Assembly (NCBI GenBank): GCA_036971475.1
Contig: JBAIZL010000005.1
Location: forward strand, 180,170,386-180,234,385
Length of the DNA: 64,000 nt
Origin: Prosapia bicincta
Taxonomy: Eukaryota; Arthropoda; Insecta; Hemiptera; Cercopidae
Direction: 5' to 3'
Both the position numbers and the translations under genes were made by a program. The notes below the pieces were generated by a model that had not been told where the DNA came from, did no database searches, and saw nothing but the letters and a program-made list of their open reading frames with translations. Positions 47,835-61,900 of the stretch are shown here, one piece after another (positions within the stretch are counted from its first letter, which is position 1; each line of letters begins with the position of its first letter).

Positions 47835-50800
47835 ACAGTATTTAATGGTTCATATAGTCTCACTAACATTGCACAATAGAGGGACAATGAGATGTTAGAT
47901 AAGGAGGGTAACGTGATACCATTATCTTTCAAGTATATGGTATTTAGTGGTTGATATAACCTCAGTACCTTTGCACAATAGATGAACAATGAGATGCTAC
48001 ATAAGGTGGGTAACGTGATACTATTTATCTTTCTGGTATGTGGTTACTGGAGGTTGATATAGCCTCAGTACCTTTGCACAATAGAGGGGCTTCATTACTA
48101 GCTATGCAGGGTAACGTGATATTATTATCTTTCTGATATGTGGTTACTGGAGGTTGATATAGCCTCAGTACCTTTGCACAATAGAGGGGCTTCATTGCTA
48201 GCTATGCAGGGCAACGTGATATTATTATCTTTCTGGTATGTGGTTACTGGAGGTTGATATAGCCTCAGTACCTTTGCACAATAGAGGGGCTTCATTGCTA
48301 GCTATGCAGGGTAACGTGATAATATTATCTTTCTGGTGTGTGGTTACTGGAGGTTGATATAGCCTCAGTACCTTTGCACAATAGAGGGGCTTCATTTCTA
48401 GCTATGCAGGGTAACATGATATTATTATCTTTCTGGTATGTGGTTACTGGAGGTTGATATAGCCTCAGTACCTTTGCACAATAGAGAGGCCTTCAGCGCT
48501 ACCTGTGCAGTCTAACGTGACATTATTATCTTTCAGGTATGCGGTATCTAGTGTTTAATATAGCCACAGTAAATTTGCATAATAGAGGGGCTTCATTACT
48601 AGCCATGCACGGTAACGTGGTATTATTATCTTTCTGGTATGTGGTTACTGGAGGTTGATATAGCCTCAGTACCTTTGCACAATAGAGGGGCTTAATTGCT
48701 AGCTATGCAGGGTAACGTGATATTATTATCTTTCTGGTATGTGGTTACTGGAGGTTTATTAAGCCTCAGTACCTTTGCACAATAGAAGGGCTACATTTCT
48801 AGCTATGCACGGTAACGTGATATTATTTTCTTTCTGGTATGTGGTTACTGGAGGTTTATTAAGCCTCAGTACCTTTGTACAATAGAAGGGTTTCATTTCT
48901 AGCTATGCACGGTAACGTGATATTATTATCTTTCTGGTGTGTGGTTACTGGAGGTTGATATAGCCTCAGTACCTTTGCACAATAGAAGGGCTTCATTTCT
49001 AGCTATGCAGGGTAACGTGATAATATTATCTTTCTGGTATGTGGTTACTGGAGGTTGATATAGCCTCAGTACCTTTGCACAATAGAGGGGCTTCATTTCT
49101 AGCTATGCAGGGTAACGTGATAATATTATCTTTCTGGTATGTGGTTACTGGAGGTTGATATAGCCTCAGTACCTTTGCACAATAGAGGGGCTTCATTGCT
49201 AGCTATGCACGGTAACGTGATATTATTATCTTTCTGGTATGTGGTTACTGGAGGTTGATATAGCATCAGTACCTTTGCGCAATAGAGGGGCTTCATTGCT
49301 AGCTATGCAGGGTAACGTGATATTATTATCTTTCTGGTGTGTGGTTACTGGAGGTTGATATAGCCTCAGTACCTTTGCACAATAGAAGGGCTTCATTTCT
49401 AGCTATGCAGGGTAACGTGATAATATTATCTTTCTGGTATGTGGTTACTGGAGGTTGATATAGCGTCAGTACCTTTGCACAATAGAAGGGCTTCATTTCT
49501 AGCTATGCAGGGTAACGTGATAATATTATCTTTCTGGTATGTGGTTACTGGAGGTTGATATAGCCTCAGTACCTTTGCACAATAGAGGGGCTTCATTGCT
49601 AGCTATGCACGGTAACGTTATATTATTATCATTCTGGTATGTGGTTACTGGAGGTTGATATAGCCTCAGTACCTTTGCACAATAGAAGGGCTTCATTGCT
49701 AGCTATGCAGGGTAACGTGATAATATTATCATTCTGGTATGTGGTTACTGGAGGTTGATATAGCCTCAGTACCTTTGCACAATAGAAGGGCTTCATTTCT
49801 AGCTATGCAGGGTAACGTGATAATATTATCTTTCTGGTATGTGGTTACTGGAGGTTGATATAGCCTCAGTACCTTTGCACAATAGAGGGGCTTCATTGCT
49901 AGCTATGCACGGTAACGTGATATTATTATCTTTCTGGTATGTGGTTACTGGAGGTTGATATAGCCTCAGTACCTTTGCACAATAGAGGGGCTTCATTGCT
50001 AGCTATGCAGGGTAACGTGATAATATTATCATTCTGGTATGTGGTTACTGGAGGTTGATATAACGTCAGTACCTTTGCACAATAGAAGGGCTTCATTTCT
50101 AGCTATGCAGGGTAACGTGATAATATTATCTTTCTGGTATGTGGTTACTGGAGGTTGATATAGCCTCAGTACCTTTGCACAAAAGAAGGGCTTCATTTCT
50201 AGCTATGCAGGGTAACGTGATAATATTATCTTTCTGGTATGTGGTTACTGGAGGTTGATATAGCGTCAGTACCTTTGCACAATAGATGGGCTTCATTTCT
50301 AGCTATGCAGGGTAACGTGATAATATTATCTTTCTGGTATGTGGTTACTGGAGGTTGATATAGCCTCAGTACCTTTGCACAATAGAGGGGCTTCATTGCT
50401 AGCTATGCACGGTAACGTTATATTATTATCATTCTGGTATGTGGTTACTGGAGGTTGATATAGCCTCAGTACCTTTGCACAATAGAAGGGCTTCATTGCT
50501 AGCTATGCAGGGTAACGTGATAATATTATCATTCTGGTATGTGGTTACTGGAGGTTGATATAGCCTCAGTACCTTTGCACAATAGAAGGGCTTCATTTCT
50601 AGCTATGCAGGGTAACGTGATAATATTATCTTTCTGGTATGTGGTTACTGGAGGTTGATATAGCCTCAGTACCTTTGCACAATAGAGGGGCTTCATTGCT
50701 AGCTATGCACGGTAACGTGATATTATTATCTTTCTGGTATGTGGTTACTGGAGGTTGATATAGCCTCAGTACCTTTGCACAATAGAGGGGCTTCATTGCT

Positions 50801-53800
50801 AGCTATGCAGGGTAACGTGATAATATTATCATTCTGGTATGTGGTTACTGGAGGTTGATATAACGTCAGTACCTTTGCACAATAGAGGGGCTTCATTTCT
50901 AGCTATGCAGGGTAACGTGATAATATTATCTTTCTGGTATGTGGTTACTGGAGGTTGATATAGCCTCAGTACCTTTGCACAAAAGAAGGGCTTCATTTCT
51001 AGCTATGCAGGGTAACGTGATAATATTATCTTTCTGGTATGTGGTTACTGGAGGTTGATATAGCGTCAGTACCTTTGCACAATAGATGGGCTTCATTTCT
51101 AGCTATGCAGGGTAACGTGATAATATTATCTTTCTGGTATGTGGTTACTGGAGGTTGATATAGCCTCAGTACCTTTGCACAATAGAGGGGCTTCATTGCT
51201 AGCTATGCAGGGCAACGTGATATTATTATCTTTCTGGTATGTGGTTACTGGAGGTTGATATAGCCTCAGTACCTTTGCACAATAGAGGGGCTTCATTGCT
51301 AGCTATGCAGGGTAACGTGATAATATTATCTTTCTGGTGTGTGGTTACTGGAGGTTGATATAGCCTCAGTACCATTGCACAATAGAGGGGCTTCATTTCT
51401 AGCTATGCAGGGTAACATGATATTATTATCTTTCTGGTATGTGGTTACTGGAGGTTGATATAGCCTCAGTAACTTTGCACAATAGAGAGGCCTTCAGCGC
51501 TACCTGTGCAGTCTAACGTGACATTATTATCTTTCAGGTATGCGGTATCTAGTGTTTAATATAGCCACAGTAAATTTGCATAATAGAGGGGCTTCATTAC
51601 TAGCCATGCACGGTAACGTGGTATTATTATCTTTCTGGTATGTGGTTACTGGAGGTTGATATAGCCTCAGTACCTTTGCACAATAGAGGGGCTTAATTGC
51701 TAGCTATGCAGGGTAACGTGATATTATTATCTTTCTGGTATGTGGTTACTGGAGTTTTATTAAGCCTCAGTACCTTTGCACAATAGAAGGGCTACATTTC
51801 TAGCTATGCACGGTAACGTGATATTATTTTCTTTCTGTTATGTGGTTACTGGAGGTTTATTAAGCCTCAGTACCTTTGCACAATAGAAGGGTTTCATTTC
51901 TAGCTATGCACGGTAACGTGATATTATTATCTTTCTGGTGTGTGGTTACTGGAGGTTGATATAGCATCAGTACCTTTGCACAATAGAGGGGCTTCATTGC
52001 TAGCTATGCAGGGTAACGTGATATTATTATCTTTCTGGTGTGTGGTTACTGGAGGTTGATATAGCCTCAGTACCTTTGCACAATAGAAGGGCTTCATTTC
52101 TAGCTATGCAGGGTAACGTGATAATATTATCTTTCTGGTATGTGGTTACTGGAGGTTGATATAGCCTCAGTACCTTTGCACAATAGAGGGGCTTCATTTC
52201 TAGCTAAGCAGGGTAACGTGATAATATTATCTTTCTGGTATGTGGTTACTGGAGGTTGATATAGCCTCAGTACCTTTGCACAATAGAGGGGCTTCATTGC
52301 TAGCTATGCACGGTAACGTGATATTATTATCTTTCTGGTATGTGGTTACTGGAGGTTGATATAGCATCAGTACCTTTGCGCAATAGAGGGGCTTCATTGC
52401 TAGCTATGCAGGGTAACGTGATATTATTATCTTTCTGGTGTGTGGTTACTGGAGGTTGATATAGCCTCAGTACCTTTGCACAATAGAAGGGCTTCATTTC
52501 TAGCTATGCAGGGTAACGTGATAATATTATCTTTCTGGTATGTGGTTACTGGAGGTTGATATAGCGTCAGTACCTTTGCACAATAGAAGGGCTTCATTTC
52601 TAGCTATGCAGGGTAACGTGATAATATTATCTTTCTGGTATGTGGTTACTGGAGGTTGATATAGCCTCAGTACCTTTGCACAATAGAGGGGCTTCATTGC
52701 TAGCTATGCACGGTAACGTTATATTATTATCATTCTGGTATGTGGTTACTGGAGGTTGATATAGCCTCAGTACCTTTGCACAATAGAAGGGCTTCATTGC
52801 TAGCTATGCAGGGTAACGTGATAATATTATCATTCTGGTATGTGGTTACTGGAGGTTGATATAGCCTCAGTACCTTTGCACAATAGAAGGGCTTCATTTC
52901 TAGCTATGCAGGGTAACGTGATAATATTATCTTTCTGGTATGTGGTTACTGGAGGTTGATATAGCCTCAGTACCTTTGCACAATAGAGGGGCTTCATTGC
53001 TAGCTATGCACGGTAACGTGATATTATTATTTTTCTGGTATGTGGTTACTGGAGGTTGATATAGCCTCAGTACCTTTGCACAATAGAGGGGCTTCATTGC
53101 TAGCTATGCAGGGTAACGTGATAATATTATCATTCTGGTATGTGGTTACTGGAGGTTGATATAACGTCAGTACCTTTGCACAATAGAAGGGCTTCATTTC
53201 TAGCTATGCAGGGTAACGTGATAATATTATCTTTCTGGTATGTGGTTACTGGAGGTTGATATAGCCTCAGTACCTTTGCACAAAAGAAGGGCTTCATTTC
53301 TAGCTATGCAGGGTAACGTGATAATATTATCTTTCTGGTATGTGGTTACTGGAGGTTGATATAGCGTCAGTACCTTTGCACAATAGATGGGCTTCATTTC
53401 TAGCTATGCAGGGTAACGTGATAATATTATCTTTCTGGTATGTGGTTACTGGAGGTTGATATAGCCTCAGTACCTTTGCACAATAGAAGGGCTTCATTTC
53501 TAGCTATGCAGGGTAACGTGATAATATTATCTTTCTGGTATGTGGTTACTGGAGGTTGATATAGCCTCAGTACCTTTGCACAATAGAGGGGCTTCATTGC
53601 TAGCTATGCACGGTAACGTGATATTATTATCTTTCTGGTATGTGGTTAATGGAGGTTGATATAGCCTCAGTACCTTTGCACAATAGAGGGGCTTCATTGC
53701 TAGCTATGCAGGGTAACGTGATAATATTATCATTCTGGTATGTGGTTACTGGAGGTTGATATAACGTCAGTACCTTTGCACAATAGAGGGGCTTCATTTC

Positions 53801-54955
53801 TAGCTATGCAGGGTAACGTGATAATATTATCTGTCTGGTATGTGGTTACTGGAGGTTGATATAGCCTCAGTACCTTTGCACAAAAGAAGGGCTTCATTTC
53901 TAGCTATGCAGGGTAACGTGATAATATTATCTTTCTGGTATGTGGTTACTGGAGGTTGATATAGCGTCAGTACCTTTGCACAATAGATGGGCTTCATTTC
54001 TAGCTATGCAGGGTAACGTGATAATATTATCTTTCTGGTATGTGGTTACTGGAGGTTGATATAGCCTCAGTACCTTTGCACAATAGAGGGGCTTCATTGC
54101 TAGCTATGCACGGTAACGTGATATTATTATCTTTCTGGTGTGTGGTTACTGGAGGTTGATATAACGTCAGTACCTTTGCACAATAGAAGGGCTTCATTTC
54201 TAGCTATGCAGGGTAACGTGATATTATTATCTTTCTGGTATGTGGTTACTGGAGGTTGATATAGCGTCAGTACCTTTGCACAATAGATGGGCTTCATTTC
54301 TAGCTATGCAGGGTAACGTGATAATAATATCTTTCTGGTATGTGGTTACTGGAGGTTGATATAGCCTCAGTACCTTTGCACAATAGAGAGGCTTCATTGC
54401 TAGCTATGCAGGGTAACGTGATATTATTATCTTTCTGGTATGTGGTTACTGGAGGTTGATATAGCCTCAGTACCTTTGCACAATAGAGGGGCTTCATTTC
54501 TAGCTATGCAGGGTAACGTGATATTATTATCTTTCTGGTGTGTGGTTACTGGAGGTTGATATAACCTCAGTACCTTTGCACAATAGAAGGGCTTCATTTC
54601 TAGCTATGCAGGGTAACGTGATATTATTATCTTTCTGGTATGTGGTTACTGGAGGTTGATATAGCCTCAGTACCTTTGCACAATAGAGGGGCTTCATTTC
54701 TAGCTATGCAGGGTAACGTGATATTAATATCTTTCTGGTATGTGGTTACTGGAGGTTGATATAGCTCAGTACCTTTGCACAATAGAGGGGCTTCATTTCT
54801 AGCTGTGCAGGGTAACGTGATATTATTATCTTTCTGGTATGTGTTTACTGGAGGTTGATATAACCTCAGTACCTTTGCACAATAGAAGGGCTTCATTTCT
54901 AGCTATGCAGGGTAACGTGATATTATTATCCTTCTGGTATGTGGTTATTGGAGGT
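47835..54955. repeat. 100-bp satellite, main subfamily A, ~70 copies
   Basis: The unit is 100 bp and contains GGTTGATATAGCCTCAGTAC, CTTTGCACAATAGAGGGGCT, TCATTGCTAGCTATGCAGGG and ATCTTTCTGGTATGTGG. Copies from ~48 kb are highly similar. Variant marks reveal nested duplications. An AATAGATGGG copy recurs 800 bp apart (50285 and 51085). A block starting near 48.16 kb recurs ~3.0 kb later: a GCCTTCAGCGCTACC copy at 48489 and 51489, and a GGTTTATTAAGCC pair likewise. After ~49.0 kb the offset becomes ~3.1 kb. The first three copies (47835-48060) are diverged. Confidence 0.97.
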
Positions 54956-57040
54956 TGATATAGCTTGAATACCTTTGCACCATAGAGGGGCATTCAGCGC
55001 TAGCTATGCAGTCTAACGTGACATTATTATCTTTCAGGTCTGCAGTATCTGGTGATCGATACAGCCTCAGTACCTTTGCACAATAGAGTTGCATTCAGCG
55101 CTAGCGATACAGTCTATCGTGACATTATTATCTTTCAGGTATGAGGTACCTGGTGGTTGATATAGCCTGAATACCTTTGCACAATAGAGGGGCATTCAGT
55201 GGTAGCTATGCAGTGTAACGTTATTCTATTATCTTTCTAGTATATAGTATCTGGTGCTTGATTTTGCCGTTGTACCTTTGCTCAATAGAGGTTCATTCAG
55301 CGCTAGCTATGCAGTCTAACGTAACATTATTATCTTTCTAGTATATAGTATCTGGGCCTTGATTTTCCCTTTGTACTTTTGCACAATAGAGGGGCATTCA
55401 GCGCTAGCTTTGCAGTCTAACGTAACTTTATCATCTTTCTAGTATATAGTATCTGGTGCTTGATTTTGCCTTTGTACCTTTGCACAATAAAGGGGTATTC
55501 AGCGCTAGCTATGCAGTCTAACGTGACATTATTATTTTTCAGGTATGTGGTATCTGGTGGTTCATATAGCCTGAATACCTTTGCACAATAGACGGATATT
55601 TAGTGGTAGCTATGCAGTCTAACGTGACATTTTTATCTTTCAGGTATGCGGTATCTGGTGGTTGATATAGCTTCAGTACCTTTGCACAATAGAGGGGCAT
55701 CCAGCGCTAGCTATGCAGTCTAACGTGACATTATTATCTTTCAGGTATGCGGTATCTGGTGGTTGATACAGCCTCAGTACCTTTGCACAATAGAGTTGCA
55801 TTCAGCGCTAGCTATGCTGTCTAACGTGACATTATTATCTTTCAGGTATGCGGTATCTGGTGGTTGATATAGCCCTAAATACCTTTGCACAATAGAGGGA
55901 TATTTAGTGGTAGCTATGCAGTCTAACTTGAGATTATTATCTTTCAGGTATGCGGTATCAGGTGGTTGATATAGCCTGAATACCTTTGCTCAATAGAGGG
56001 GCATTCAGTGGTAGCTATGCAGTCTAACGCGATTTTATTATCTTTCAGGTATGCGGTATCTGGTGGTTGATATAGCCTGAATACCTTTGCACAATAGAGG
56101 GGCATTCAGTGGTAGCTATGCAGTGTAACGTGATTTTGTTATCTTTCTAGTATATAGTATCTGGTGCTTGATTTTTCCTTTATACCTTCGCACAATAGAG
56201 GGGCATTCAGGGCTAGCTATGCAGTCTAACGTAACATTATTATCTTTCTAGTATATAGTATCTAATGCTTGATTTTGCCTTTGTACCTTTGCACAATAGA
56301 GTTGCATTCAGCGCTAGCTATGCAGTCTAACGTAACATTATTATCTTTCTAGTATATAGTATCTGGGCCTTGATTTTGCCTTTATACCTTTGCACAATAG
56401 AGGGGATTCAGCGCTAGCTATGCAGTCTAACGTAACATTATTATCTTTCTAGTATATAGTATCTGGTGCTTGATTTTGCCTTTATACCTTTGCACAATAG
56501 AGGGGCATTCAGCGCTAGCTATGCAGCCTAACGTAACATTATCATCTTTCTAGTATATAGTATCTGGTGCTTGATTTTGCCTTTGTACCTTTGCACAATA
56601 AAGGGGCATTCAGCGCTAGCTATGTAGTATAACGTGACATTATTATTTTTCAGTTATGCGGTATCTGGTGGTTCATATAGCCTGAATACCTTTGCACAAT
56701 AGAGGGATATTTAGTGGTAGCTATGCAGTCTAACTGTGACTTATTATCATTCAGGAATGCGGTATCTGGTGGTTGATATAGCCTGAATACCTTTGCACAA
56801 TTGAGGAGCATACATCGCTAGCTATGCAGTTTAACGTGACATTATTATCATTCAGTTATGCGGTATCTGGTGGTTGATATAGCCTGAATACCTTTGCACA
56901 ATAGAGGGGCATTCAGCGCTAGCTATGCAGTCTAACGTAACATTATTATCTTTCTGGTATATAGTATCTGGTGCTTGATTTTGCCTTTGTACCTTTGCAC
57001 AATAAAGGGGTATTCAGCGCTAGCTATGCAGCCTAACATG
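54956..57040. repeat. 100-bp satellite, subfamily B, ~21 copies
   Basis: Same period, but with GCATTCAGCGCTAGC, GCAGTCTAACGTGACATT and CTTTCAGGTATGCGG in place of the A-type words. A sub-branch has TATATAGTATCTGGTGC and TTGATTTTGCCTTTGTACC. Copies are more diverged than in subfamily A. Confidence 0.95.
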
Positions 57041-57745
57041 ATATGATTATTTTTCAGGTATATGGTATCCGATGGTTTATATAGCCACGGTACCTTTGCA
57101 CAATAGATGGGTATTCAGCGCTAGCTATACAGTATAATGTGATATGATTATCTTTCAGGTATGTGGTATCTGGTGGTTTTTATAGCCCCAGTACGTTTGC
57201 ACAATAGATGGGTATTCAGCGCTAGCTATACAGTATAATGTGATATGATTATCTTTCAGGTATGTGGTATCTGGTGGTTTATATAGCCCCAGTACGTTTG
57301 CACAAATAGAGTGGCATTCAGTGGTAGCTATGCAGTCTAACGTGATATGATTATCTTTCAGGTATGTAGTATCTGGTGGTTTATATAGCCCTAGTACGTT
57401 TGCACAAATAGAGTGGCATTCAGTGGTACCTATGCAGTCTAACGTGATATGATTATCTTTCAGGTATGTAGTATCTGGTGGTTTATATAGCCCCAGTACG
57501 TTTGCACAAATAGAGTGGCATTCAGTGGTAGCTATGCAGTCTAAGGTGATATGATTATCTTTCAGGTATGTAGTATCTGGTGGTTTATATAGCCCCAGTA
57601 CGTTTGCACAGAGTGGCATTCAGTGCTAGCTATACAGTCTAACGTGATATGATTATCTTTCAGGTATGTAGTATCTGGTGGTTTATATAGCCCTAGTACG
57701 TTTGCACAAATAGAGGGGCATTCATGCCTTAGCTGTGCAGAGTAT
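57041..57745. repeat. 100-bp satellite, subfamily C, 102-bp period
   Basis: Copies carry CAGTCTAACGTGATATG, GTTTATATAGCCCCAGTACG and TTTGCACAAATAGAGTGG. The period is 102 bp, a multiple of three, so a 154-codon minus-strand frame (57155-57619) stays open across 4.5 copies. It has no gene-like boundaries. Confidence 0.95.
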
Positions 57746-58410
57746 AGCTCTATTCACCGAATAATGTTAGTTGTAGGCTGCTTTAGTTGTTGCTCCTTCT
57801 TTCCTAATTTGGTATTTCATCATAAACTTTTCTTCATTAGAGTAGTATAATAATAATTTTGCAATTGGTGTCTCGTTTTCACTAATGTTTCCTATGTAGT
57901 CGTCTTACTTCAGCTGATATTAACAAGGAAATGCCATTGACATTGTACTTTGTAGTAGCGTATTACCTGTCAGTGTAACTAACACCACCCTCTGTCTAGG
58001 TGGTGTTGGTTCAACCTGCTGGAATGCTTCTGTTGCTAAAAAAAAGAACTGTATTATTACATTTATCGTACAATCACAAGTGCTGCCATCTAGTAGTTTT
58101 ATCTCAATGTAATGGTAAATATACACTATTTGTAAAACTAAAGCTATAGAGAAGACATAAACCAAATAAGGCATTTGCAAGAATACAATAATAGAAATAA
58201 TATCTTTCAATTTGGCTGTATTTGGAAAATTGTAAAGTGATAATAACATTTAATATATTAGAAAAACAAAATGAATATAAAGGTAGTATATATTTACTTT
58301 ATATACTTATATGTGTAACTATATTAAAGTGTAAGTGACAATGTAATAATATATAGTCTACTTAATATTATTTTTGTAACTTAAATAGGTTTTCTACTTA
58401 GTTTGGTATT
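57746..58410. other. intergenic DNA, no gene seen
   Basis: The minus-strand frame at 57920-58249 (109 codons) is hydrophobic and unrecognised, and probably chance. Confidence 0.5.
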
Positions 58411-58615
58411 GTGTGACAGCACAAATGATGGCATTGTGATGGTAAATGATAGTATTGTGTGACTTTAGTTTGACAGCACAAATTATGGCATTCTGATGGT
58501 AAATGATAGTATTGTGTGACTATAGTGGGACTGCACAAATGATGGCATTGAGGTGGTAAATGATAGTATTCTGTGACTATAAAGTGACAGCACAAGTGAT
58601 GGCATTGTGAGGGTA
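58411..58615. repeat. 57-bp tandem repeat, ~3.6 copies
   Basis: GACAGCAC/GACTGCAC words at 58415, 58472, 58529 and 58586 give a 57-bp period. The unit holds ATGATGGCATTGTGATGG and AAATGATAGTATTGTGTG. The minus-strand frame through it is a by-product of the period being a multiple of three. Confidence 0.95.
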
Positions 58616-59714
58616 AATTAAAATATTATATAGTTGTAGGACTGCTCAATTTTGAAATTTGTTCGAGGCATAATTTCCCATTTTTTACCATGTAAAACTT
58701 TTTCATCAAATTTAGAAAGAGTTAACACGTAACCATCCGACTGATTGCACATTCCTTTAGCAATTGTACTCATTGCTTTTATCAGATCTTTTTAACACTT
58801 CCTTAACTTGTAATAGAAAATTGAATTTATAACAAACGTCCTACCAAATTGCCAATTATGTGGAATCTAGCACATACATTAATACAACTAATTTCTTATT
58901 GTGAGGGGATGAACCCAGGATTTATTAATCTGCATTTATAACCGAGGTAGTTTAGAAGTGATCTTGAAAGGGCGCTTTAACTTTTAAAGTGCTTTTTTTA
59001 CACAGTTTAAAACTCAGTAGAAAGGTTATCCCTGATGGGCAAAAATTACTTAAGAAGAGAGATTGCAAAAGTAATGAACCTTTCTTGACAACAGTTTACA
59101 ACAAAGGTTAAGGCTTAACTCTAGATGGCAGCAGAGTTGTACAATTAATCCTACTCGAAACCCCTCTTAGAATTATAGTTGTAAAACAATCATAATTAAT
59201 TAATTATTATAATTATTTGTTTATGATTAATATATATCTTTTCAATGATTAAAATCATACTTATCTACGATCGGGTCTTATAACTGAGCTCAAAACTTTA
59301 AAAATGATGTTTCGCGTATGACTTGGATTATCACGTTGAAAAAAAACGTTTTAAGCTAATCCTTCTTTTAATCCCAGAGAATGGCACTACAGCACACCGT
59401 GCATAAAAGCGGAGGTTCTTAAATCGATACCAACATAGGCAAAATGTTTCTTTTATGACTTACGGATTGTCATGTCTAATGCTGGCCTGACTTAGAATTG
59501 GTGTATTTGCATAGTGTAAGCCCCACTATATAAGTTGACTCTTGCTTGAGTCCAAGGAACTTCTTAAACATTGTCGAAACATTGATGATAACGATTTCTC
59601 AGAAACGTTTCACTTTGTCCAATGGCAACTATTCAATGGAATTTCTCAGGTTCAAAACTTCCTACATACCAATTTTTGTGAAAATCCTTATATAGGTTTT
59701 GATACAAAATTTAC
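58616..59714. other. AT-rich intergenic DNA, no gene seen
   Basis: No supported feature. Confidence 0.6.
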
Positions 59715-59774
59715 ATACACACACACACACACACGCACACGCACACACAAACACAAGCGCGCACGCGCACACGC

Positions 59775-59827
<53 letters not shown>

Positions 59828-59896
59828 TACCCTCCCCCACACACATACACACACACACACACACGCACACGCACACACAAACACACGCGCACACGC

Positions 59897-59932
<36 letters not shown>

Positions 59933-59978
59933 GCGCGCGCGACCACACACACAAATATATATATATATATATATATCT
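59715..59978. repeat. (CA)n microsatellite with (CG)n and (TA)n parts
   Basis: CA with GCGC and CCTCCCCC interruptions, ending in a GCGCGC block and a TA run. The frames across it are artefacts. Confidence 0.98.
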
Positions 59979-60846
59979 TTATCTTTTAGTAAAATGAACC
60001 ATAGCGATATATCTAAAAACGCGTAAGCTTTTGAAGTTAGGTTTGCTATTAAGGCAAACTTTGAGTTTTTTATGTAAATTTGAAGATGGATTCCAGCGGT
60101 TGCCACATCTTCACCCTAATAATGGCCGCGATAGCTTGTTTATATTTCTCTACTAGTTTTATTATTTCTTTCGCTAATTCTGTTTTGTTTAGTAATTTTA
60201 ACATTGATCGTTAATTAAATGTGGCATTATACAGAAATAAAGCCATTTGCGAAGAGGTAAAGATTTTTTATGAAAGTTGATGAAATTTTATTTCAATTTT
60301 CGTTATGTCAAAAGACTTTCAGTCTAAAATTTCAGTTTTGCGACATGTTTTCAAATAAAAACTGCGCAAACGAATATATTGATTTTAGTTAACAATTGAT
60401 ATATTCATGTTTATCTATGTTGTGATTCCTTTGCCTTGCCATAGTTTGCTAAACCTTAAATAAATCTTATACAGTTTGCACAGTTTTGAAACCGTCAGCA
60501 AATATTGACGCACTTCTACATATACCGCTGCTATAGAAACTGCTCAACATGTTCAAACCTTGTCTCGCATGAAGTGTAACAGAGGCAGAAAAGTTAAAAC
60601 GTTTACGAGCAAATGACGTATTAATAATTAGTTACGTTTATATGTTGTTATAGTAAAAGAATAAATGGAACAGAAACCAACATTTTTCATTCAAAATGAA
60701 ACCCCCAATTACTACCAAACCATAATGTTTTAAAATCTTTTACCAATGTCAAGAGCATTAAATGTTTGATAGTAAAAACTAATGTTAGGCGTCAGACGTA
60801 AAGAGTGAGGCAGGTTCCCCCATTTAGCAGTCACTTGGCCACATTC
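59979..60846. other. intergenic DNA, no gene seen
   Basis: No supported feature before the possible first exon at 60847. Confidence 0.55.
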
Positions 60847-60923
60847 AGTTGATTGAAACAGAACAGACAGCAGACGCCACTCAGCGGGTTCACAGTGCAG
60901 TGTGTGCTTGTACTCAGGTGAGT
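60842..60923 (+). promoter_or_regulatory. possible transcription start and non-coding first exon
   Basis: CATTCAGTTG at 60842-60851 contains TCAGTT, a full match to the arthropod initiator (A+1 would be 60847). A less AT-rich stretch without ATG then runs to ACTCAG/GTGAGT, a consensus 5' splice site with GT at 60918-60919. An RGWYV-type word (AGACG) sits at +26, two bases from the DPE position. Any coding exons would lie further right or outside the window. Confidence 0.3.
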
Positions 60924-61503
60924 GAAACATAACCTCCAAACGTATCACAACTTTAAATATGAGCTTCTTACACTTAGAAACAAAATTTTTTTAATTAAGA
61001 CTTTCCAGGTAACATTCTGCAATATATTGAGTAATATTTTGTCTTTTAATTTTGTAATATTATAAAGTTTCATTTTGTTCTTAAGGTGGTAAACATAACC
61101 TCAAAATTTAAACTCGAAAACCAGTTGTCGTTGTTAGTAAAGCCTTCTTTACAAATGTTTTCAACAAATATACTTTTTAAAGTAAGATAATTATATTAAA
61201 TATAAATAACTATGAAAAGTTTGATTGTTAAAATTTAAAGCTTGAAAACTAAAAGCTAACTTCCATTTTGACGTTATAGAATAGTTTAGTTAAAAGAGTC
61301 AATGCTTTTTCTTCCTTTTTTGTAGAATGTACTTATTAGTGAGTTTTAATAACTTTGGATTTTAAATAATTTGCAAAAGAGTGTTATCTTTTATTCTTAG
61401 CAGTAGCAAGTTATCTAGCAGATACTAGTTATTTGGACACTTGCTCTGTAGTGTAGAAACAATACATAAATATAACTGTATGAAGCAACTGTGGCGTAAT
61501 GTT
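60924..61503. other. AT-rich intergenic or intronic DNA
   Basis: No supported feature. Confidence 0.55.
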
Positions 61504-61736
61504 TATTTTTAAATAAATAAAACCTCTAAACCACAAATAACATTTATTTAAACCTTATGTACATTTCAATTGCCCAGCAATCATCTTCAGAGGTATTTAA
61601 AAAATACAACTCTTGTAAAAAAAGTACAAGTTGTATTTTTTAAATATCTCTGAAGATGATTGCTGGGCAATTGAAATGTACGTAAGGTTTAAATAAATGT
61701 TATTTGTGGTTTAGAAGTTTTATTTATTTAAAAATA
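61504..61736. mobile_element. foldback (inverted-repeat) element 3
   Basis: Arms 61504-61610 and 61630-61736 are almost perfect reverse complements around a ~20-nt centre. The right arm reads CTGAAGA, T, a stem GATTGC/GCAATT with a TGG loop, then GAAATG. The hammerhead-like order seen in elements 1 and 2 is kept. A (TA)n microsatellite follows within ~20 bp. Confidence 0.88.
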
Positions 61737-61756
61737 ATACATAAACATATAAATAA

Positions 61757-61757
61757 A

Positions 61758-61823
<66 letters not shown>

Positions 61824-61828
61824 GTATA

Positions 61829-61877
<49 letters not shown>

Positions 61878-61900
61878 GTGTGTGTGTGTGTGTGTGTGTC
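61757..61900. repeat. (TA)n(GT)n compound microsatellite
   Basis: TA with a few TG interruptions to about 61872, then GT to about 61900. Confidence 0.97.

Noticed and set aside
57155..57619. 154-codon minus-strand frame with a 34-residue peptide repeat
   Set aside because: It lies wholly inside satellite subfamily C, whose 102-bp period happens to be a multiple of three. Neighbouring 100-bp copies shift frame, and there are no gene-like boundaries.
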